Below, piece by piece: positions 22,021 through 33,356 of a stretch of DNA of 64,000 nucleotides. The notes beneath the pieces were generated by a model that saw only the letters and a program-made list of their open reading frames with translations, had not been told where the DNA came from and searched no databases. Every line of letters starts with the position of its first letter. The stretch's first letter is position 1. Position numbers and translations under genes: made by a program. The stretch is from Laccaria trichodermophora (Eukaryota > Basidiomycota > Agaricomycetes > Agaricales > Hydnangiaceae), in assembly GCA_018417955.1 (NCBI GenBank), contig JACTVC010000024.1, positions 868,001-932,000 of the forward strand. Reading direction: 5' to 3'.

Positions 22021-22480
22021 TTTGCAGAAAACAGGGCTATGACCTTCTACTGTGTTTCTGTAAAATGGGGCTAAGGCTGACTTTGCATACTTTTTGGCTT
22101 ATACTTGGGCTACAAGGGTATCTGCCAGAGTATACTTACCTGGTTTTCTCACAAGCTAACCTTACCTGAATTTTGCTGGCCTTATACTGTGTTTGTGGCT
22201 AATGGGGCCAAAGCTGACTTACCATATTTTTTTTGGTGGTATATGGGGTATATTTGGGGTAAAAGCTAACCTTACCTGAACATTGCTGGCCTTCTACTGT
22301 GTAAGGCTAACTTTGCATAGTTTTTGGCTGGTATATGTAGTATACTTGGGCTACAAGCAAACCTTGTCTGTATATTGCTGGCCTTCTACTGTGTTTCTGT
22401 AAAATGGGGTGAAGGCTGACTTTGCATCCTTTTTTCATGGAGTATAAGTGGGTACAAGCTAACCCTTACCTTGCTAACTG
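22020..22480 (+). repeat. Imperfect ~100-bp tandem repeats
   Basis: Units contain CTGGCCTTCTACTGTGTTTC, AAGGCTGACTTTGCATAC and TACTTGGGCTACAAGC. No gene is visible. Confidence 0.65.
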
Positions 22481-22599
22481 AATATACAAATAAGAGCAAT
22501 GTGACTCCTGTTCATTTAATTGATCACACAATTTGAGGAAGGAAAAGAATATGTGCAACAGCCTAATTTTTGTTTGAAGTCAGAAGTGGTCGCCAGTGT

Positions 22600-23200
22600 G
22601 GGAACATGAGATTGGTATGGTATGATCTTCATCAGTATGGTATAATTCCAATCCTATGGTATGGTATGATGCCACTTGTATGGTATAATTCCAATGTTAG
22701 GGCATGGTATGATTCCATCACTATGGAATTATTATGGAATAATTCTGATGGTATGGCATGGTATGATTCCATCACTATGGTATTATTCCGATGGTATGGT
22801 ATGGTATGATTCCTTTGCTATGGGATTGTTCCAATGGTATGGCATGGTATGATTCCATCACTATGGAATTACTCTGATGGTATGGCATGGTATGATTCCA
22901 TCTGCATGGTATTATTCCAATGGTATGGCATGGTATGATTCCATCTGCATGGTATTATTGGAATGGAATGGTATGGTATCATTCCAATGGTATGGCATGG
23001 TATGATTCCATATGATTCCATTTCCATGGCATGGTATGATTCCATCTCCATGGTATGATTCCATTTCCATGGCATGGTATGATTCCATCTCCATGGTATG
23101 ATTCCATTTCCATGGCATGGTATGATTCCACCCCCATGGTATGATTCCATGCCCATGGTATGGTATGGTATGTTTCCATCTCTATTGTATGATTCTGAAG
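22600..23200. repeat. Minisatellite, right array (inverted mate of 75-780)
   Basis: Words GGTATGGCATGGTATGATTCC-type and CATCTGCATGGTATTATTCC, the reverse complement of the left array. Unit order is irregular and the inner part is a short TTTCCATGG/CATCTCCATGG alternation. Confidence 0.85.
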
Positions 23201-23589
23201 ACATGTGGGATAAGAAATTGGCAATCTGTTCCAAGAGCATCTCCCAAGTTGCTCCCTCATAGGTGAATGTCCATAGCATTTGTTCATATTGCTGTCAATG
23301 TTATGGACTTCTTCACCATCCCTGATTAATTGTATGAAATACAGAATTTTGATTTAAATTAAAATAGCTATATTGAATAATGATACCTTGAAGCTTGTAA
23401 TTAGAAGTCTTAGCCTACTTGTGTTCAAATGTTCAAATCAAAATTCCCCACAATGCCAGCTCTGCTGAGTGGCAGATATGAGGAGATTCCAAACCCAAGT
23501 TTTTTGTTGATCCCATTCCTATGGAATGACCATACTTCATAAATGGCAAATTTTAAACATATTCTATCTGAAGAAGGCATCCTTGCCTT

Positions 23590-24140
23590 GGGTAGTAATT
23601 TGGCTAAAGTTCATGCCATGGATTATCCACAGTGTAAATGGCCAAACCCTGGGATAAAGCCCAATCAACCTAATTTTGAAGTGAAATTTCAAAGGATTAA
23701 GTTCACCCTATAGCCTCCACTTGTAGCTTAAAATGTCAGAAGAAATCTGAAGAACCAGTCCACAAAAAATGGAGCCCAATGGATCAGTATTGCAGCCTGG
23801 AGAAATAATTTTCATATTTTGTAGAAAGGACCCCAGACACCCTGTGACAGCTATGGAATGATGGAATGGTATGGTATGGTATGGAATGGTATGGTATGGT
23901 ATGGTATGGAATGGTATGGTATGGTATGGAATGGAATGGAATGGTATGGAATGGTATGGAATGGTATGGAATGGAATGGTATGGTATGGTATGGTATGGT
24001 ATGAGGTGGAATGGTATGTGGCATCCATACCATGGTATGATGGAATTGGTATGAGGGTCATACCACTCTGGAATGGGGTACCACTAAGGTTCCCTAATTC
24101 AAAGAATTGGATAACCTCATAGGTACCCAAAAATGGGTGA
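23590..24140. mobile_element. GGTAT-word element with ~240-bp repeat unit
   Basis: A unit with AATGGAGCCCAATGGATCAG and GACCCCAGACACCCTGTGAC is followed by a GGTATGGAAT simple repeat (23860-24010) and an end reading ACCACTCTGGAATGGGGTAC then TGGGTGACTGAAGTGCC. The same order occurs at 41.89-42.67 kb. No protein. Confidence 0.6.
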
Positions 24141-24164
24141 CTGAAGTGCCTTCTGCATCCTCCA

Positions 24165-24296
24165 AACACAACCGAGCAACTTATAGCAGCCATACACGAT
24201 ACCTGGGACGCACTACCCATTGCTGATGTTGACAAGCACATCAATGGGATGGGTGATCGTGTTGATGCGATCCTAGCAGCAAACACGAGATTCTAG
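24165..24296 (+). pseudogene. Tc1/mariner-type transposase, C-terminal remnant
   Basis: The plus frame reads TTEQLIAAIHDTWDALPIAD then VDKHINGMGDRVDAILAAN and a stop. This is the usual C-terminal ending of Tc1/mariner DDE transposases (a WD..D..IHSMPNRVQAVI-like pattern). Nothing upstream belongs to it, because a GGTAT-word element directly abuts. Confidence 0.65.
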
Positions 24297-24299
24297 TTT

Positions 24300-27200
24300 A
24301 GATTAACGATCTCCTAGCATTCATCTACCCTGCAGTATGTATAATATTTGTTAAATCCTACAGATGAAGTCAACAACACATTGAAGTTGGCGACGAGGAC
24401 AAACGATCAGTCACGTGTTGCCCGTTACTTTTTTTGGGCACGAGTAGATTTCTCTGGTAAACAGCTTCATGAAAATCTTGCCCTTCAGAAACTTTACATG
24501 AAAGAAAAAGATGGTCTAATCAAAGAGCTTTTGAACCTCATGGTGTGTTTCTGGAGACAGCCTCTCTAAAAATAAGGCAACAAGCTAGTTGATGACAAAA
24601 AAGCATAGTTACAGTGATACATCTGGTTCTGTGGATAAAGATTTCATTGGCAGGATTCTCATTGAGATCTTCATCATTGTCTTGACCATCTTCTGGTGCA
24701 GGTGATAGCATTTTTAGAAAATATAGGGATATGGCATGGGTGCTGTATTTCATCAATCTTCAGTCACACTGAGGGTTCAAACTACCTACCACCTTGTTCC
24801 AAGACAACTGGGTCACCCACTCGATTCTGGCGGCAAGTTATGATGAGCTGCTTATTTATCATGGGGAATTGAGGTGATCAATTAGATGTACCTTGAGACA
24901 TGGGGAGAAAAACTTTGGAACCCACATCCTGGTTCCAGCTCAATCAGGCCTGGTTTTGCAGTATAGACTGAAGGACATAAGCGACATAAAGAACACACTG
25001 CATGGGAAGATACTTACCATCAATTTTGCAGTCTTGGGATTGAAGGCTTCAAGCTTGTCGAACTCAACATAGCAGAACCAAACCTGGTTCTTTTTCTTAT
25101 CTAGTGCCATCCTCTTTCTCTGGAGATAGCCAACAAGGGTGTGCTATCTGATGCTCAGTACATCTTACCATCAAATGAACAAACATCACCCACAATATTA
25201 TGTAGGTCTTTTTCTGACTGCTAGAGAACAGGGATGTCAGATTTCTAGTTGGGTTTTGGGTAGTAATTTACTGTACAGTGTAGTAGGGCCAAATTAGTTA
25301 TTTGTAGCAGGGAGCCTGTGACTCCCTTGAAACTGAACATTCTTCCTTTCTTTCCCACCATCCTCAGATCATCTCTCTGCAACTTTCTGCAGCATTCCAG
25401 GAAAGGAGAGTACATTACACTCATGGCTTTCCAGAGCATCAGTAACTACTTGCATAAAGAGATTGATTTCTGTCTCCAATCAGATTCTCATCAGAACTCT
25501 ACACACCAGTGTAGCAACCTTATTCAGAAGTTTGCCAGTCTCACCTTGTCATTGTTACTTGGATCATGCAAATACACATCTCTCCTTTTACAGGTTCCTA
25601 CAGTGCCAAAAGTCCCTTAACTGATGGGAGTGAGGTTTGATGAGTTTGAATGGCCCAAGGTCATTGCATACTGCACAGAAAAAGTGTGAAGATCTTTACC
25701 ATGGGGTTTAGAGGAAAATGAGAAAATTTAACAGACAGCATGGTTTTGGTTGTGGTCTGTACTGTTGCAGTTGAAAAAGTCAGATCCAACATTGAAAATG
25801 AATCCAGAGAGCTGCGGCACATTGAAATTTCTCCTGCTGAGGATGGGACTCAAGAGCAAGTTCCAAATAAAGTGCAACATCAGTGTATCAGGGTCAGAGG
25901 AAGCTCAAACAGCTACATATGAATGCTACCCCTTCCTGGGAGTCTGGGATGGTGGCATCATAGGGGTGAATCTTGTAGGTCAGCATTTAATTCTAACTCA
26001 CTCAAACGTTCATCATTTTGCTCAATTGAATTTTTGGATATTGACATTTTAACTATGAAAATATACTCACCATCTATCAATATATGGTATGCATCAAATA
26101 ATTTACAGTTGCCACATTACATTCTGCCCAAGTCTTTAGGAGATGTAATTGAGTTTCAGTCATAGTTATGTCAAACCTTCATTAAATTTCTTAAGAATTG
26201 GTGGAATGATGGGTATTTATATGTTTTACTATGGTATATAACCAGTTTATCTTTTAGAGTAAAAATAATTGAGATACAAATGGTTTATATTGCCATGACA
26301 AATTTTACACAAAAAGACCAGTCTGAATCAGTCTGAACATGGTTCATGGATGCAAAAGACTGGTCCTAGGTGGTCTGGTTCGGTTCCCTCAATATCTGGG
26401 TCAGTCCTGGACCAGTTGCAGTCCATGGTTGCGTGTTTTTGGGGCAAAAAACCAGACTGAACCAGACCTGCAAACACTAATGGACACACCTGGAGTGAGG
26501 GACATGCAGAGTGTGATAGAGCCCAGGACAGAGCCAAGGAGGTTACCAAATAGGGAGATTATTTGTCAGCTTATCTCCTTATATAGTAGAATGGGTCTAG
26601 TGGAGGAAAAGAATCTTACTATGCCTTACCAAATAAGGAAAATTTCCTATTTTATCCACCTGCAGGATGTGGCACATCCCCACAATTCTGAATATCTTGG
26701 TTCAATTTATTGTTTTCAAACATGTATCTCTGTGGTACAGACTGAACAGGCCAGAAAATGAGTGAGGACATGCAGGAGGACATCCCATTCCCCTCCCTCC
26801 CCATCTCCATCTCACCTGGTGACTTATGTTTCAATTGAACTCTTGTTTTCTTTTCATGGGCCAGATGTTGGGCTCATGAAACCCATGAAGTTGAGCAATA
26901 CAAGATCACCTTGAGTGTAAATATGCAGATATAGATGAACAAGTTCTGAGTTTTCATCACAGAGCACATACCATCTCACAGGTTGGAACAGGATATCATA
27001 ATCTACTGAAGGTAGGGAAGGAAAAAGTTAGCAGGGGCTTGGCAGGACTCAAACCAGTCCTGAGGGCTGAATTTCACCTCAGCCAAGGACTGAATCAGGA
27101 TTGGACCAGGACTGGGAGTGTTTTTTACTAGGATGGTGTTTTTTCAGGGACTAGGGTCTATTTCCATATATGGTAATCTATTCAAAAATAGGCAGAAAAT

Positions 27201-27420
27201 CACAATCACTCCATTATCAACTACCATTGTTCACACTGATTTCACTTTTTCTCTGCCTTTGCCTGATTGAATCAGGACCTTGAGACTGTCCTCATCCTTA
27301 AACCCCAGCATATCTGATTTCTCAAGATGTATGTATCTAATTGATGAGATTTTCAGTCTTGAAACTGATATAACTGAAATTGAAGGTCTGAAACTCCTCT
27401 GAATACTCCTCAATGAGTTT
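24300..27420. other. Unassigned decayed sequence
   Basis: About 3.1 kb without a gene I can support. A 73-codon plus frame at 24348 (RVARYFFWARVDFSGKQLHE, then EKDGLIKELL) looks protein-like but is alone and unidentified. A fragment of the TAGTGTTTG element family ends at about 26.48 kb. Another set of words (GGACTGG, CCAGTCCT) lies at 27.03-27.13 kb. The rest shows only short, broken frames. Confidence 0.5.
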
Positions 27421-27439
27421 GAATTGCTGCACAGAGTGC

Positions 27440-27925
27440 AGAATGTGACAATTGCACATTGGATAGCTCCCAGCATCATCATGCTCCTCATGGTGTGCAC
27501 TCCCCAGGGCATGTTGCCTCTCCCTTTTCCCATCCTTTCCCTCCTCCATTCCTCTGTCCCCCTCTATTCTTCTCTACCCCCTCCCTCCATTCCTCTTTCC
27601 CTTCTATCTTTCCCTCCCCCATCCATTCCTCTCTCCCTTCTCCCTTTCCCTCACCCCTCCCTTCCTGATCACCACCCCCCCACTCCTTCCCCTCTTGTAA
27701 CATAGTAAAATCAACTTATTTAGGTATATTTAGTTGCTAATATACTTCAATTTTCTTTGTCTCATGAAATCAAGTCCCTTAATTATCAGCTTAAGGTCTG
27801 GCAGTCCACTCTAGTCCAGTTCTGTGGCAGTCAAGTACTGTCCAGTGGTATTATAGTTGGACTCCATTTGAACTGTGGAAATCCAGCTGGAGTCTGCCAG
27901 AGTCCAACTGGACTATGTGGAGAAG
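27440..27925. mobile_element. Family B element fragment
   Basis: A C/T-rich tract (27520-27700), a GTAACATAGTAAAATCAACT-type tail and then GGAGTC/GGACTC words end in GTGGAGAAGTGTAAAGTAC, the family B terminal signature. The left end was not found. Confidence 0.5.
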
Positions 27926-27929
27926 TGTA

Positions 27930-28400
27930 AAGTACACCAGATTTGGCAGGCATTCGTTCATGAAACAGTTTGTACCATTGCTCAAGCTTCAGGAGTCATG
28001 TTTGAAACCAATGATAATCCATCAATTGAAGGAGGCTTCTGAATTAGAAAATAAAACTTATTTCAGTCCTCAACACTATTATTGTGTGGAAACAATTTGT
28101 GCACCTTGTGGTGTTGTCATTGCATGGGTCAAGTTTGCAAAATCTGAGTCACCAACAAACATCATAAAGTTTATGAAAGATACATTTCCAGATGAAAATA
28201 TAAGACCCAATTATATATGCATTGATCAGGCATGTCTGGTTCTTAGAACAAGCATTCAAAATGAAAGCTTGGATGAATGGTGCAAGACTAGCCACATCAC
28301 ACTACAGATATGATCTGCTGAGAATATTGCAACCCTGCTCCTCTTGATGGGTCAGCACCTAATTTGGTTATTGACAATCCTTCAACCTCATCCCCACAAC
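27930..28400 (+). pseudogene. KDZ-associated CxC5/CxC6-type gene, truncated copy
   Basis: Begins with a WQAFVHETVCTIAQASG-like segment, then after a deletion YYCVETICAPCGVVIAW, SESPTNIIKFMKD, RPNYICIDQACLVL and CNPAPLDGSAPNLV in shifting frames. These are hallmark blocks of the cysteine-cluster proteins that accompany KDZ transposons in Agaricomycetes. Homologous to the copy at 50.53-53.3 kb, but the CxC6 zinc-binding part is missing. The left edge abuts a family B end. Confidence 0.75.
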
Positions 28401-28435
28401 ATAGATAGGTCCAAGGACACTATAAGCTACATGTC

Positions 28436-29040
28436 AACTACATACTTTTTTGAATGAAAAAGCAGACAACATTTCTAATGAAAAAGCGGACACTACAAAC
28501 TTTTGTAGTCTCAAAAAGCAGCCACTACAAACTTTTCTAATAAAAAGTGCACACTACAACCTTTTGTAGTCTCAAATAGCAGACAATACAAACTTTTCTA
28601 ATGAAATAGCACACACTACAAATTTTTGTAATGACAAAAAGCGGTACAACAAACTTTTCTAATGAAAAAGCACACACTACAAACTTTTGTAGTCTCAAAA
28701 AGCGGATACTACAACCTTTCCTAATGAAAAAGTGCACACTACAAACTTTTGTAGTCCCAAAAAGCGGATACTACAAACTTTTCTGATGAAAAAGCACACA
28801 CTACAACCTTTTGTAGTCTCAAAAAGCAGACAATACAAACTTTTCTAATGAAAGCTTTAAGCACACACTACAAACTTTTGTAATGACAAAAAGTGGACAC
28901 TACAAACTTTGTAGTCTAAGTCCAAGCTTTTGTAGTCTGGGTCTGACTTTTATAGTCTATCAGTAAACTTGGTAGTCTATAAACTTTTGTAGTCTTTTGT
29001 ATGTATCAGTAACCTTTGTAGTCTAAGTTTGACTTTTGTA
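28436..29040. repeat. ACTACAAAC-word array
   Basis: About 40 irregular copies of CACTACAAACTTTTGTAGTC with AAAAAGCGGA and AATGAAAAAGCACA linkers. This is the family seen in the middle of the palindromic elements at 12.5-13.6, 34.1-34.8 and 57.4-58.4 kb. Confidence 0.85.
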
Positions 29041-29048
29041 GTCTTTTA

Positions 29049-30276
29049 GAGGTCTTAGCAGTGCCCCCCCTATTCCTGCAGGAATCCAGTGGAATGGAAT
29101 TTAGCAGATGGCCCTGCTAAATTATTTATTCCGGTGTTTTCCATTCCAGTGGATTCCGGAATTCACACCAGAATGTTCCCCAGAATGGGCAGGAATGGTG
29201 TTCCCCAGGGTGGGCAGGAATGGAAATCCTGTTTATTTTGTTTATTTGTTATGTATTATAGTTTATTTATTTTCGACGAATAACAAACAATGCTCACCAT
29301 ACATACTCTCTCCTTCCACCACCACCACCACCATGCTCGTCACCACCACCAACGCCACGCCATCGCTGCCACCCATAGCCACCACCGCCCACATCACTCA
29401 TCAATTACCCATGGCCACGACCACCACCAAAATCAACCACAACACCATTCAATGACAATGTGGCGACGCCATGTCACGAAACAACAAGCACCAGAACCCA
29501 CAAAAACACCCAATGCCCACGAAAACAACACCCCCGGACACAAAACAACACCCAACAGACACAAAACAACACCCACCACCCACGTACACCACCAGTGCCC
29601 ACAAAAACATCCCACCACCCACCGAAAAACACGAGCGCCCACCGAAAAACACGCACTGCCCACCGAAAAACACGCACCGCCCACCGAAAAACATGCACCG
29701 CCCACACGACACACAATGGCACCAGCGCCCACAACAACGGCAACGACAACGCCCACGAATAACGCAAAAACATGGACACACGACGAAAACGCGAACACGC
29801 AATGAAAACGCGAACATGCAATGAGGAGGCGACAACGAAATGCAACACAATGATGGGATGCCAATGCAGGACAATGATGGCCGAGGTCCCAGCCTCACTC
29901 CCTCTCCCCTCCACCATTCCCTCCCCCCTTTCCTCCCTCCCTCTTTCTTGTCCTTCCCCCTTCCTCCCTCCCCTCCCTTGTTCTTCCCTCTTCCTTGTCC
30001 CTCCCAAAAATATAAATACACCCCCACCTTGTCCCTCCCCTACCCCCTCCCTTTAAGATAAACTGTGTAGTGTGTGTAGTAATACATTTCAAATACATTA
30101 CAACTCAATCTATGACTTCTACATGTGAATTTTATAAGGAAATATGAGTGCCAAGTCATCAGGATAAGGTTGGAGTTGAAAAAAACTTACTCTGCTTGAT
30201 TCCAGTCCTATTCCTCTGGAATTCCACTGGAATGACCCCATTCCTGCAGGAATAGGTGGGGCACTGTAAAGTACTG
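29049..30276. mobile_element. Family B element with 8-bp target duplication
   Basis: Left end GAGGTCTTAGCAGTGCCCC, right end the complement of CAGTACTTTACAGTGCCCC, flanked by GTCTTTTA (29041-29048 and 30277-30284). Subterminal words are GGAATCC/CCTGCAGGAAT. The core (29.29-29.85 kb) is a CpG-containing ACAACACCCAC/CGCCCACCGAAAAACAC repeat, followed by a C/T tract. The insertion split an ACTACAAAC-word array, which resumes at about 30.28 kb. Non-autonomous. Confidence 0.88.
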
Positions 30277-30284
30277 GTCTTTTA

Positions 30285-30930
30285 TAGTGTATCAGTAAAC
30301 TATGTAGTCTAAGTCCAACTTTTTTGTAGTCTATCAGTAAACTTGGTAGTCTATATCTGTAGGGCATGCACCTTCCTATTTGCTTTTGAAATTCGTTTAC
30401 CTCATATCTCCACAATGGGAGCACTTCAAAACATAATTGAAACAAATTCAGGAAGCTACAGTGTAGGGCTACAACTTTCATTTTTTGACCATTTTTGGTA
30501 ATTGGTCATGTGACCATCATCCCAACATCCCATTACATGGACCCTGAAGGCAGTGCCTGATGTTCTGTACACCATTCATATGTTTTTCCAATTTTTCTGC
30601 TATTTTCTGGCTATTTTTGGATATATTACCATATTTGGAAATGTACCCTGGACCCTGAAAACAACCCCAATGTCATCACCAACAGTGAGCACCACCCTTC
30701 CATTTTTTTCCTGATTTTTTGGCTATTTTTGGATATATTACTGGAATGAAATAAAAAATGAAGTAGTTGCCATGAATGAATGAAATCCTTGCCAGGAATG
30801 AATGAAACAGAATGAATTATTTTGAATGAAATGGGTGCCGTATTGAATGAAAATGCATTTCATTCATTCACGGTAGCTGATCAAGTTTTGCCACAGCAGC
30901 TGCCATAAATGCATCGATGTAGAATGCAAC
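30285..30930. repeat. Remnants of shared element modules
   Basis: Partial copy of the 310-bp GTCATGTGACC module (30361-30515), then one and a half units of the CTATTTTTGGATATATTACC repeat, then GAATGAATGAAA words. No gene. Confidence 0.6.
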
Positions 30931-31390
30931 TACTAGTGACATTGCCCAATGCTCTTTGGATGCCATTCATCTCTTTGCGAACCTGAGCTGTCTGTGGCTG
31001 AGAGGACAGTCATTTTGCCTGGGCAGACTTCACTGTATGCCCTCAATGGTTCATCGACAACCATTGGCATCTCCCTTTTGTCAGATCGTGTCCACTCAAG
31101 GCTAAAATCAAGGACCATGAGCTTGGATTCTGTTGGTGGCAGTTGCAAGATCACCATTTTGAGGCAGCAAAAGGTTCCACTTACTGTGATCTGGGAACTT
31201 TGTGTGGAGATATTGCAGATTTTCTGTGAGGGGAGGCCAAAAAGCTTCACCTTGCATGCTGAGACATCAAGCAGTTGAAGGATTTTGGCTGTCTCTTCTA
31301 CCTGGCGAACAAGTGTTGACATGGCCCTCCAGCTCAAATTCTGCACTTTCACCAAACATGACTTGATCTACCACATCAGCGGCTTCCAGC

Positions 31391-32339
31391 CACTAGTAGC
31401 TGCCATTTACATCATGTAAAACATGGCATGTACCATAGAAGTTCCTGCTTAGCTGCTGTGAATGAAATGAAATTTCATTTTATTCATTCACAGCACCTGT
31501 TTCATTCCAAGTAATTCTCATTCATTGCCATTGAGAATGAAATACTTTTTGTTTCATTTCAATTTTTTCTTCATTGCTACTGACAAGAATGAAATTTATT
31601 CTGTTTCATTCATTCCTGGCGACTGTTTCATTTTTTTTTTTCATTCCACCATGGCAACTGTTTCATGTTTTGCTTTATTCTTCCATTTCATTCATCCCTG
31701 GTGACTGTTTCATTTTTTTTTTTTCATTCATTGCCATGGAATTTTTATTTCATTCTTTCCAGGCAGTTATTTCATTCCCATTTCATCCTTCCAGGCAACA
31801 ATTTCAATGTTTTAATACACATCTAAATAAGGAAATAATATACAATTATGCCTGATATGTGTTGTGCCCTACTGCAATGGTGTGAGGGGCCATATGGGGG
31901 TACTTTTGCATTTGAGGCTCAAATACACAACAAGATAAGCATGCTGTTGCCAAATAAGGCACTTAAATATTTTGCATCAATTACATAATCATTTTCCCAG
32001 CTCTAGCAATGAAATGGGCACCTGAGAAGAATGAAATAAAAATGAATGACTGCCCTAGTAAGGATGAAGCAAAGAATGAAACAGTTGCCACAGTGGAATG
32101 AAAGAAAAAAAATGAAACAGTCACCAGGAATGAATGAAGCAAAGAATGAAACAGTTGCCATGGTGGAATGAAATAAAAAAATGAAACAGTCGCCAGGAAT
32201 GAATGAAACAGAACAAATTATGAAGAATGAAACAGGTGCCGTGAATGAATGAAAATTCATTTCATTTCATTCACAGCAGCTAAGCAGGAATTCCTATGGT
32301 ACAGCTCAGGAGTACATGATGTAAATGGTAGCTACCAGT
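31391..32339. mobile_element. Family A element with 8-bp target duplication
   Basis: Starts CACTAGTAGCTGCCATTTAC and ends with the complement of ACTGGTAGCTACCATTTAC. Flanked by CTTCCAGC (31383-31390 and 32340-32347). Removing it restores the U2 reading frame at HISGFQ/HLYLE. The interior is GAATGAAACAGTTGCCA / TTTCATTCATTCCTGG words in inverted arms. A relative enters the window end at 63676. Confidence 0.92.
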
Positions 32340-33356
32340 CTTCCAGCATCTCTATCTGGAGACTCTTGCAATGTATGACTGGCACACCAAGTGGGCTTTC
32401 TGGCTCAATGACAGCTCCAGCAAAATCTACGAAATCTACGAATCAATCATGGGTGTGATTACAGACAGCCCAGACTGTATCGCCATGCTCTACCAAGCTG
32501 GTGTACTGGGTTGGTATGTCCGACTGCCGTCAAGTATCCCACACAACATGACTATCTGTTACATCGTCACTCCTAGTTGGGAAAAAATGCCAACAGTATG
32601 TGGTCATTGGTCAAGCGAGTGTGATCCATGTGAATTCACGGACAAAGACTACCCTGGAATGCCATTCCCCACTGTGCTCACTGCATGCCCTCGAAGTGGA
32701 GATTACGTTGTAGCCTGCCAGAGCTGGCACAAGGGGCATTTGGGTCTGACCAACACTCAAGTCGTCGCAAAGGAGGCCCCAAGTGGTCCTGCCACGGTGG
32801 AGTCTTTTCCATCTGGTTAGTTTTTTCAATCCTAAGTGCTCTAAAGTCAACTCATAGTTTTGTAAATGATAGCCCCATCTTCATCCCATGCAGTATCTGC
32901 CCTCCAAATGACAAATAAACCAGCACAAGGCAACTTCCCTTGTCTCCCATCTCTGCAGTTACTTATTGATCTCGATGGTAATAGCCAGCATAAATCTTGC
33001 CAAATTCAAAGAGCCGGAACTTGATTATGTACCACCTCAATCCCCTGCCTGGAAGAAGGCATTAGCAGGGGTGGATACTAATTCTTGGCGCATCATCTCT
33101 AATCCCATCAGGAACAAGCTCCGCGGTTATCAATTCCTGGACCCATTTCTCTTCATCACTGGTGCCAACTACAGAAGCTTGATACTGGCTTGGCTGATGA
33201 TGCAAGCTCAGTGGCTTCAAACAATCATCAATGTCGATACTGCCCCACAATTGCCTGTGCCACAGCATTGATGAAATTGTCTCTATGATTTTGCCAAGGA
33301 AATGTGCTTGCTCCCTCCATTCACCTGTATAGGCTACTTTGATCTATCATATACAG

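Noticed and set aside
23708..24286. Minus-strand 192-codon frame
   Set aside because: Antisense of the Tc1/mariner remnant followed by translation of a GGTAT simple repeat.
29290..30050. Overlapping long frames in CpG-rich and C/T-rich cores of family B elements (also 36.5, 40.5, 45.3 kb)
   Set aside because: Low-complexity sequence open in up to five frames; products are runs of His/Pro/Thr or Arg/Gly and do not resemble each other between copies.
30933..31355. Minus-strand 140-codon frame as a gene
   Set aside because: The plus strand carries the U-like reading that continues across the excised family A element; the minus frame is its antisense.
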